From Utricularia gibba (taxonomy: Eukaryota; Streptophyta; Magnoliopsida; Lamiales; Lentibulariaceae), in assembly GCA_002189035.1 (NCBI GenBank), contig CM007989.1, forward strand, positions 7,793,501 to 7,857,500: a stretch of 64,000 bases of DNA, in the 5' to 3' direction. Position numbers and translations under genes: made by a program. Each line of letters opens with the position of its first letter. Within the stretch, counting starts at the first letter, position 1. Below are positions 55,747 to 64,000 of the stretch, piece by piece. Under the pieces are notes generated by a model. It searched no databases, was not told the origin of the DNA, and saw only the letters and a program-made list of their open reading frames with translations.

Positions 55747-58203
55747 CTTTGAAGAAGCAACTTGTTAGGAGAGCACGTCCTCTTGATTGTGGAGCAATGT
55801 TTCAAGGAAATTGGCGTTTTCCACAACGAGAGTCTTGAACCGCCTTTTTGGTGCCAAGCAGCAGCGTGAACTAGAGATACATAGCCAACAAGCAGGCATT
55901 TTCCTGAGCTGTAAATGATCCAGGAACTTGAGTAGTATGGTAACAATGTTGTCTTGTTTTGACCGAGAGATGGGTAAAAGTTTGATCTTTTGAACATCTG
56001 GGATCCGATTCGGTATCGCCATTGGACATCAAAGCAGCAGGCCTTCCATGACAACAAAGCGGCATTTCAGCTTGGCGTTTCACTACTTTGGAACCCTCTG
56101 ATCTGCACTTCCCTCAGCAAACAGTTAGCCTGAAAATCAGTAAATTCGTTGGGCTCAGCCCCGCCGCCTGACGGCCCCCATCGTCTCCGTGATCTTCGTG
56201 TACAGTTCATATGTTTCTATTCCTCTCACAAGCATATACCGCCTCTCAGCTCCTGGGAGAATCCGCCGGTAGAATGCTGACACGCCGGCGCATAACCATA
56301 TACCTGAAAATCTCAAAGAAGCCCATAATCCACCCCTGGTATCTCAGGAAAGCAGAAAGCCCCCCTGCAAACTCTGGGAGATTAAGTTAATGGTTCTGCG
56401 GATCAGGCTGAAGATTTTGCAAACAGGGGAATCGTCGCCGATCAACCCCCAGGTCACTGATCGAAGAATCCCAGACCTCCAACTGGGGGATTGATAAGTA
56501 CATGATTATTTTCCAGTTGAAAAATCTCACCGGAATTGTTAGCGACAGGGCTAGGACATCTTCTAAGATCAAGAACAGATTTTGGAAGCAAGTTCCCAAC
56601 GGCGGCGGAGCAACCGTGGTGGTAACTGGAGAACTCAAGCTCCCGCTCTATGCCGCTATGATGTATGTTTTACAAATGGGCATTTTCATTTCGACGTGGA
56701 ATTTTAATCTCGGAGAACAGACGCCATTGGAGCAGAGATTCTCTTAGTAAAGCTCTAATCTTTTGACTGCCACGGACACATATTAGAAGCTTGCCGACGA
56801 AGGATCGCAAAGGAGACGACGCTTTTTCCCTTCCGATCGTCTCCATCATTCCCTCTCTATGGGCTGGATTGGATTTACACCCGTGGTCCAATTTGGGGAG
56901 CCCAACAATACTGGCCTCGGCCCAATCCCAAAACAACTCATTTATATAAATAAATGGAGAGTTGACCGTACGATCCAAATACAGAAATATTGACAAAAAC
57001 AGGGTTTGAAAAAAAAAAATCTTTAGACAAACACGGGTTTGACTTGTTCTCCACTAAGACAAGGATGACGTGGATTTGCCACGTGTAATTAATCATGAGT
57101 TTGAAAAATAATCCTTACACAACCCTATTTTTCAAACCGACTTTGATGGAATAGACCCTAAAATAAAAAAAATATTAATTAATGCGTTTTCATATATCAT
57201 TCTAATTTCGGAAGATTCAAACGAGCACATTAAAAGTATATTGTTTTATATTATCAAACGAAATAATTTTACACTTCAAAATTTAAAATTGATTTGATTT
57301 TATATAATTTCAAATTACATGATAGCCCAATATTAAAATAAAAAATATCAAAGATAATTATTTTTATTATTCAAAATATCACATCAATTAGAGGCTTATC
57401 TATTGATTAGACCGCCAAATTGGCTGCATTCGTCTGGTCAAATGATCCTCATCAAATTCCTATTTAATAAATAGGAATAATAATTTAGAAAACGCGGATT
57501 GAAATTGTCTGCTTTAAGCGTTGCCGTCGTGGAGATGATGGTGAGGGTTGCTCGAGTGACTGGGTGTCATTCAAAAGGGACGGCTGGAGTTTCTGCTTTC
57601 TACGCCCTCTGCTACTTGCTTGATGGCCACCCACATCATCGTCGTTTCCCATCAAAAGTAGATTGCTGTGCTCTCAAGTTATTATCCCCACTTGTTCCAT
57701 TCATGACCGTCGTGGATTGCTGGCAACAAAAGAAACGTATTTGCTTCTGAAGTGGGAGCCAAAACTTGCATTTCCTCATCGGAAATACTGTGTTTGTGTT
57801 GTTTCTCTTTGGATGGTTGGACTTGCCGCCTTGATCAGATATATGTTCCCGTTTGTTGGAAACCTCCGGTGAACGACGGAAACTCTTATTGAGTGACAAA
57901 GAGAGGTACCCAGTTTGTTCTTGTTCGTTTGCTATGCTTTTATTGACAGGGTTTGTCTGCCTTATTAGAAAAAGGGGTAAGTAGCCAGAGCTAAATCACT
58001 TGCAGTTCATTTGACCGGCTGTTGATTCTGAACATGTGGTGCAGAATGATCGACCCTGTTCGTTGTGAATATGGTTTATGGATGGTTTGGATAAGAGTTT
58101 GTTTTTTATGTTGTGCTATGAAGTTTAGGATACGACTTAGAAAAAAATTACATGATGTTTTCTCTTGCAGGAAGCACAAAGCTTATAGGAACTCAATTTT
58201 TTC
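55747..58203. other. Intergenic region with unassigned coding-like frames and PUB5-like leader
   Basis: bZIP 3' flank to about 56100. On the minus strand, 56155-56300 and 56387-56640 hold protein-like frames (listed separately). 57000-57480 is AT-rich. 57500-58203 looks like leader of the next gene, with a probable leader intron ending at the CTTGCAG before 58171. Confidence 0.4.
56155..56640 (-). pseudogene. Protein-like minus-strand segments, possibly a decayed or unannotated gene
   Basis: Reading the minus strand, a frame ending at 56155 gives AFYRRILPGAERRYMLVRGI followed by ETYELYTKITETMGAVRRRG and a stop. An adjacent frame just upstream gives EFAGGLSAFLRYQGWIMGFF. Further upstream, 56387-56638 is open. 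The composition looks coding, but the pieces sit in different frames with no clean splice sites between them. I do not recognise a family. It could be the 3' end of a real gene, a pseudogene or chance. Confidence 0.25.
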
Positions 58204-60793
58204 ATGGGAAATGATGTTGCAGCTGTAGATGGACTCATATCACATCAAGCTATTAAGGTATCAACACCATTTTTCAACTCCGGATTATCCTCCTCCACTT
58301 TGCATAATGATGTTGCTGCTTCACACTCTTCTTCAATTTCTTGAAACCTTCTCATTCTAATGATTCAGTTCCTTCTTTTCACAATGAATGTTCAGATTAT
58401 GGTTGTAACTATTATGTGAAAAAGTGAATCTTATCTATCTGATTGTGGGTTGGTTAATCAACTGAAGTTCTTTTAGGTATGTTTATTTATGACCGCAGCT
58501 GTGTATACAGGTGCATGCTCAATTGTGTTCAGAGCTTGGGAAATTAATTGACAAAGTTTCAAGAATTTTTTCAAAAGTTGAAGCGGTTCGCCCAGGATGT
58601 GCATCTGGGATAGAGGCACTATGTCTGTTGAACAATGGAATTGTCAAAGCCAAGTCCCTGTTGCAGCAGTGCAGTGATTCAAGCGTGCTCTATCTGGTAG
58701 CTATATTATTTAGTGTATATATTTTTGGGTTTAGACTCGTTATGGAGCTGTTGTCACACTGGATTGTCTTGAAACTTTTTCAGGCACTCACCGGAGATGC
58801 CGTTCTATCCAGATGCAGAAGGTCCAAGAATTTGTGGGAGCAGAGTCTGAGCCAAATTCAGAATATGGTCCCCGCATGCTTGCTACAGAGGTAAGCCACC
58901 AGGGTCCAAGTGAACAGAAAATAGGGAATAAGATGACTAGGAAAACAAACATTTTTTTTTGTTTCCTAATGATACATGGTTTGCCAGATTTGTGGGATTA
59001 TTGCTGATCTAAAGGGTGCCACATTTTGTTTGGATGCCCGAGAGGCAGAAGCTGGCCGGGTTCTTCATGATTTGCTCTGCAGATATGGTTCTTCTGTGGA
59101 TTTTCTTGAGGATTATGCACTCTCCGCCATTAGCACTATTTCCACCATGTTGCAGCTTTCCACGAAGAAGGCTCTTCTCATTGAAAAAAGATCAATCAGA
59201 AAGTTATTGGATAAAGTTGATGAAGGTAATAAAAGTAAGAGGAACATCCTCCTGTTCTTCCTAAATCTTTTAAAAGCCTATGAAAGGACACTATCAAGTG
59301 AGCCAAGGGACAGTGGTGCATCAGGTGATGCTGTTCCTTCAAAATGCAGAAGCCGTATCTGTTCAACTAGTGAGACAGAACTCTCTGAGACGTATAGTTC
59401 ATGTGAAGATCAGAGTAACATGACAACGGAGCCTCTGCAAACCGGTGAATCCATATGCTCTTCCTCTTCAAGGTGTGATCCTGCTCTCATGTCGTCAGAC
59501 CGAGCATGTGAAGGCAAGTGGATCGAAAAGTGGCTGCATAGAGAGGATAACATCTACCTGTCTGAGTTGAATACGGATATGGAGAAACTAATCTTGAAAT
59601 GCTCCTCCCCAGGTTATCTTGCTAATAGAGACCTGAATGTTGAAGATGCATCAGCTAAATCGATGAATCATGCATCAAGTCTTGGCAGTTCCATGAATGA
59701 TCTGATTCTTCCTCTGGATTTGAGTAACACTTCAACAGAATCTGGTCATGGTTTTGGTCTGCCTACTGATAAGATACGCAGCGGTGTAAACTCATCTCAC
59801 AGACTATGCACAGACTTCGTTTTGAGCTTCCATAGGCTTTCTTGGGATTCACGGTGTAGAGCAATCAAAGATGCCAAGATACTTGTTATGGACAACAGCC
59901 AATCCTTGTCTGAGATTCTATTAACAAATTTAGTTGGGGTTGTGATCAGATTCTTGAAGGATGCTTGGATGTTCCTCGACATGGAAGCACAGAAGACAGG
60001 ATGTCTCTTGCTTCTCGAGATTGTGCAGAAATACAACAGGGAGGAGATACCAGCATACATGACAGAAGATGGGTATGGTCTGCTGGCATCGTTCCTGGAT
60101 ACAGATGTCTCTGCACAAGCTCTCACCATACTGGAGGCATTGTCCTCCCGCCAAGAGTGCTGCCCTGACATCGCAAAATCTGGTGCTCTTGCCGGAATCT
60201 CCGCTGTACTTGATGGCAAGATTCAGGATTTGCTCTCACCTTCCTTGAATACACTGATGAATGTGTCTTCCACCATCGATTTTTCTCCTTACATTTCCCT
60301 CCCGGAGCTGACCCAGAAGCTGATCCGCCTTCTGGAAGATACTACCACACTAACAGTTCCATGCATGGCCATTTTGAGTAATCTGTCCAAAACAGCAGAC
60401 GGGCGGAAGTCGATCGCTGAAACGGAGGGGTGCATCGCGTCTGTTACAAACTATCTGGAACAAGAGGATCAGGAGCTCCAGGAACATGCTGTTTCTATAC
60501 TTGTCTCACTGTGCTCAAATGGGGCAGACTACTGCGCCATTGTCATGGAGGAAGGCGTCATCCCAGGGCTCGTCGGCGTCTCCTCCACCGGGAACACCAG
60601 AGCCATAGCCATGGCGGTGGAGCTTCTCAGGATCTTGAAAAATGAATTCAGCCCCACCGGAGAAAGGGTTGCAAGAGACGCCATCATTGAATCAAACAAA
60701 CCATGCAACGTGACCACTCCTTGGAGCAGCCGGGGTGTGTGGAGTAAAATTTTGTGCAGACCAAGCGTCAATAGTGTAAAGAAGAAATGGTAG
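58204..60793 (+). CDS. PUB5-like armadillo-repeat protein with eroded U-box
   Basis: Four exons, 58204-58257, 58511-58696, 58784-58890 and 58988-60793, give about 717 residues. The N-terminal UND-like region (LCSELGKLIDKVSRIFSKVE, ARPGCASG-type RPGCASGIEALCLLNN, KAKSLLQQCSDSSVLYLALTGDAVLSR in parts) and the C-terminal ARM repeats (about 390-680) match plant U-box protein 5-type E3 ligases. Where the family has its ~70-residue U-box, only about 30 residues remain (around 288-320: GKWIEKWLHREDN then LNTDMEKLILKC). They match the second half of a U-box with the N-terminal loop and Cys-Pro turn missing, so E2 binding and ligase activity are doubtful. Exon 3 lacks one base in the C run 58870-58873; adding it restores VPRMLATE|ICGIIADLKG across the intron. 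Confidence 0.88.
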
Positions 60794-60837
60794 CTTAAGA
60801 AATGGTTTTTTTTTCTATTTAGCACATCTCCAGACTT

Positions 60838-60854
60838 GCTGGAGTAGCTCAGTT

Positions 60855-60887
<33 letters not shown>

Positions 60888-60911
60888 AAGGTTCAAGCCC
60901 TTCCTCTAGCG
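60838..60911 (+). tRNA. tRNA-Asn (anticodon GTT)
   Basis: A 74-base cloverleaf without intron. The acceptor arms GCTGGAG and CTCTAGC pair over seven positions with one G-T wobble, leaving a G discriminator base. The D arm has AGCTCAGTTGGTTAGAGC. The anticodon loop reads CTGTTAA with anticodon GTT. The T arm GAAGG/CCTTC encloses TTCAAGC. A and B box promoters are intact, and a T5 tract about 10 bases downstream is a pol III terminator. It begins 44 bases after the stop codon of the PUB5-like gene, on the same strand. Confidence 0.97.
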
Positions 60912-63345
60912 GGGGCATCTTTTTGTGATAATCACAATAATGATTCCTTTTAATGTTATTTTCACTATTTTCAAATATTGGGAAAATTGTTCATCATTAT
61001 TATAAATTGATCACAAATATTTGATTTCCACTTTATTAGTATTCATCAATTTTATATAAATAATACTCATTAGCAAGTTATTTAAAAAATTGGTAAAATT
61101 AGTCCTCAATTAATCATATCTAGTTTTTCAATAATTGTAGATTAATTATACACTTAAAAACAAATTATGCCAAGTACATGGTAAACTTTGAGAATTAATA
61201 ATATAGATACATCAAATTTTAGATGATTGATTTTGTCAATGATGACCAATTACATAAATTATATTAAAAAAATTAGGACTAATTTGTCATCATATTAAAT
61301 ATTGGGGTTTTTTCTGTAATTTTATTATTTATTTATTTATTTATTTATTTATTCATTAAAAAATTGGAATAAATTTATTTAATTGGTCAAAAATTGGGTT
61401 GTTGAAATTGAAAAAAAAAAGGCTATCAGGCAGCGGTTACTTGTCCGAAGGGGCAAGACATTGCCTGCTTCGACTCTTCACATTTAATTTAATGGAATTC
61501 CTTAATTAATTAATGGTTCGAACCCCCGTCACATCCATATTTTAAAATAATATTATTCATAATTTTTCTTGTATAAATGATCTTTTTTTCTAAATCTTAT
61601 CTTCATTTAATTTTTAGCTCATAAGTCGTTTGGTAGTCGATTTTAAATGATTTTAATAAACGATGTTGTTTAGTAGATGATTTTAACAAGATTTTTGCTT
61701 TAATAAATAATTTTATATAAGATGAAAGAAAAATAAGATATGGGATTATTTTATTTAAAGAATGGTGTTATATTTTGTTTTGGACAATAATATTTCTAAA
61801 ATAATTATGTAATTACCTTCAATAGCTTTTTATATTACTTTAATTATAATTTACATTCTAACAAATTTCTTCTCTTTTATCATTAAATATATTTTTAATA
61901 CATATCAATCAAATATATTTTTTTAAATAAATAACACTTAAACATACACTTAATGAAATTTTAGCGTACTTAATCCATCTTTAAATACATTTACTGATTA
62001 CCCGCTTGGGTTATTAAATGGTAAAACACATCCTAAAATATGTTTAAGAAAAGTCGCGGTCAAAACTCCGGGAAATATCTTCCACAAAAAATCCCCCCTA
62101 CAAACCGCCTCAAAATATCTATAAATAAATGCTTCGTGTAATCACGTGCTCATTTGGATTCAATGGATCCGAATAAAGAAATAAATGAACATTAATTTTA
62201 AAAAATATATTTATTATTTTTAATTTTCTTCTTTTGTGGAGTGGCGGGGACGCCAGGGCATTGCTTTACTTTGCACTCACGAAACTTTAAATGCCACTCA
62301 CCGCCTCCACAAGTCAAAGACCCGCCTTTTTCCTTTCAAATATAATATCTCAATAATCAATTTCCCTTTATTTATTTCTTTTTTTTAAACAAAAATAATT
62401 TGAAAATTATTGATATATACATATATATATACAGTGTAATTAAAATAATTATAATAAATGGTAGAAGTTTTTGAAAGAAAAGTCTAATATTATATTTTGC
62501 CATTGTATTATTAATTAAATCGAATTAACATCAATTTTTTATTTTGATTAAGAAATTATTTACATACATAATCTTTATTAATAAATATCAATACTTATTA
62601 AATATGTAAATAATATGATATAATGATATCTTCTAAACCGTGATAATACACAATATTCCTAACATATTATTTTGAAACTCGTTTCAAACCGATTGTGTTG
62701 GTGCATGAAAGGATGATAGTCCGATTTGATCAAGATTCGATTCTATTTTTGAAATTCAGGATTTGATCCGATTTAATTCAAATTTATGATTTTTTAGATT
62801 CGGATACAATACTTTTTTACACAAAATTAAAAAATTTTGAAATTTAGATATTTTTTTTAAAACAATGGTTCAAACTTGAATTAATTGATTATATTAAAAA
62901 AATTAATTGAGGAGGGGAAAAAAGGAATTTGTTGATGGGCCAAAGGAGACTTGTTGGGAAAGAAAACGCAGAAAAGCAAAAAAGGGTAGGTGGAATTTGG
63001 CTTGCCGTAGGCAGCCCACCCCATCGGCGGGGCGCCATCAGCGAAAGATGGGGTTTTTTTGGGGGTCCATGAGGAGGAAACCAACAATCGAGAAACAGCT
63101 CACGCCTCCTCCTCCTCTTCTCGTGCATTCCCGTCGCTTGCTTTCATTGATGTTATCGATTTCCGTGTCAAGCAAGCATCATCGTCACCACCCAATTCCC
63201 CCATTTACTTCCAGTGGGCGATAAAATCTCTTTTGCGATTCGTTTGGTCACTTGATGGACCCATTCCTCCTCGCCTTGTGATTTACCCTTCTCCTTCTCT
63301 CTCCCCTTCATCTCTGTGTTCCCCTTTGTGTTGGTTTTCTTAGAC
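60912..63345. other. AT-rich intergenic DNA and NAC gene promoter/leader
   Basis: Long AT-rich stretch with a (TTTA)n tract at about 61322-61353 and no gene recognised. From about 62900 the sequence becomes GC- and pyrimidine-richer, with CT-rich stretches near 63280-63330 typical of a plant 5' UTR leading to the NAC start. Confidence 0.55.
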
Positions 63346-63568
63346 ATGGGGCAAGAGGCTGTGGTGGTGGCGGGTGTCAACATGAGGTTGAAGCCTTCCA
63401 GGCTGGGGGCTCCTCCCCCGACTTCCTTGGCGCCGGGGTTCAGGTTCCATCCCACTGATGAGGAGTTGGTCAGATATTATTTGAGGAGGAAAGCTTGTGG
63501 TAAACCCTTTAGGTTCCAAGCTGTCGCTGAGATTGATGTGTACAAATCTGAGCCTTGGGAGCTTGCCG
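63346..63568 (+). CDS. NAC-domain transcription factor, first exon only (cut by window end)
   Basis: Exon 1 encodes 74 residues ending in phase 1 at a GCCG|GTATCT donor. After an 18-residue lead comes [20 protein letters not shown] and RKACGKPF (NAC subdomain A), then [17 protein letters not shown] (subdomain B start). Intron position after WELAG is standard for NAC genes. Subdomains C-E and the regulatory tail lie beyond 64000. The wording [10 protein letters not shown] is seen in NAC050/052/078-like proteins, a weak assignment. Some of that group carry a C-terminal membrane anchor, which cannot be checked here. Confidence 0.93.
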
Positions 63569-64000
63569 GTATCTTGATTCATTCATGGATCTCATTCGAA
63601 TGAATTTTTTTTTCTGCAAGATGTGCTTTTGCTTTTTCATGGGTATTGTGGTGTGGTTGGTATGCACGGAAAGCTGTGGCCTTTTCTTGCTTCTTCATGT
63701 GTTTATGTGTTCTGGTCTTAACCCGACTTAGGTTCACATTCTTGTATTCAAGATTGGATTTTTACACCCGAAGAGTTTGAGTAGAATTTTGGGTTCAAAT
63801 TTGAATTGATCTGAATAATTATGTTGACGATGACGAAACCATTGTTGGATAAGATTCGAGAAAGAAGCAAAAAACTAAAATTTGGGGACAGATCTGGAGT
63901 AGCAGAACAATGGCCCTTAATTGGTTGTATTAGTTGACTGATGGGGCGCAGGGGGTCATGAGAGCTTTCACTTTGATTTATGTGATGCTCCTCTATGTCT
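63569..64000 (+). other. First intron of the NAC gene, continuing past the window
   Basis: Follows the exon 1 donor; no NAC subdomain C coding sequence is seen before the window ends, so the intron is at least 432 bases. Confidence 0.7.

Noticed and set aside
61430-61530. tRNA-like fragment (GGTTCGAACCCCCGTCAC)
   Set aside because: A T-arm-like string without matching D, anticodon or acceptor arms; not a tRNA gene, at best a SINE-like relic.

Overview
This is plant nuclear DNA, almost certainly angiosperm. Genes have many short GT-AG introns, introns and intergenic DNA are very AT-rich, and the proteins are plant-specific or plant-type: kinesin-13A, an organellar isoleucyl-tRNA synthetase with a transit peptide, a POLTERGEIST-type PP2C, FPF1, an ELM2-SANT protein, five-finger CCCH, EPFL peptide, 3-ketoacyl-CoA synthase, HD-Zip I, G-box bZIP, U-box/ARM family and NAC. 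About 16 genes in 64 kb (roughly one per 4 kb) point to a compact genome. The species cannot be named from the sequence.

Layout. 1-1739 AT-rich; 2500-6369 (+) KIN13A with overlapping uORFs in its leader; 7610-13705 (+) IleRS, 22 exons; 14683-16604 (+) PP2C, converging on 16959-17270 (-) FPF1; 17271-19372 non-coding with a small foldback element; 19373-19938 (-) an intronless, frameshifted NIP7 pseudogene; 20236-23971 (-) ELM2-SANT gene, head-to-head across an AT-rich spacer holding a ~780 bp foldback element with 27304-30275 (+) CCCH gene; 32351-32872 (+) EPFL peptide; 34158-35060 (+) single-exon membrane protein; 36402-38682 (-) SPT2; 40428-41034 (-) DUF7054 protein; 42485-45077 (+) pyridoxal kinase SOS4; 45448-47613 (+) plastid-type alpha/beta hydrolase; 49273-50827 (-) 3-ketoacyl-CoA synthase; 52908-53506 (+) HD-Zip I; 54627-55746 (+) shortened G-box bZIP; 58204-60793 (+) PUB5-like ARM protein whose U-box is eroded; 60838-60911 (+) tRNA-Asn only 44 bases after that stop codon; 63346-end (+) first exon of a NAC gene cut by the window.

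The genes are functionally unrelated neighbours, as usual in plants; there is no operon-like system. I rebuilt the exon chains by hand, requiring splice signals and phase to agree. Most close perfectly, but four genes (IleRS, SPT2, bZIP, PUB5-like) each lack exactly one base inside a homopolymer run, a pattern best explained by assembly or consensus error. The most interesting biology is the U-box-eroded PUB5-like protein with a tRNA gene in its presumed 3' UTR, the NIP7 retro-pseudogene, the large foldback element, three GC-AG introns, a uORF pair on KIN13A and a duplicated 19-bp box ahead of the fatty-acid elongase gene. I found no clearly new multi-gene system.
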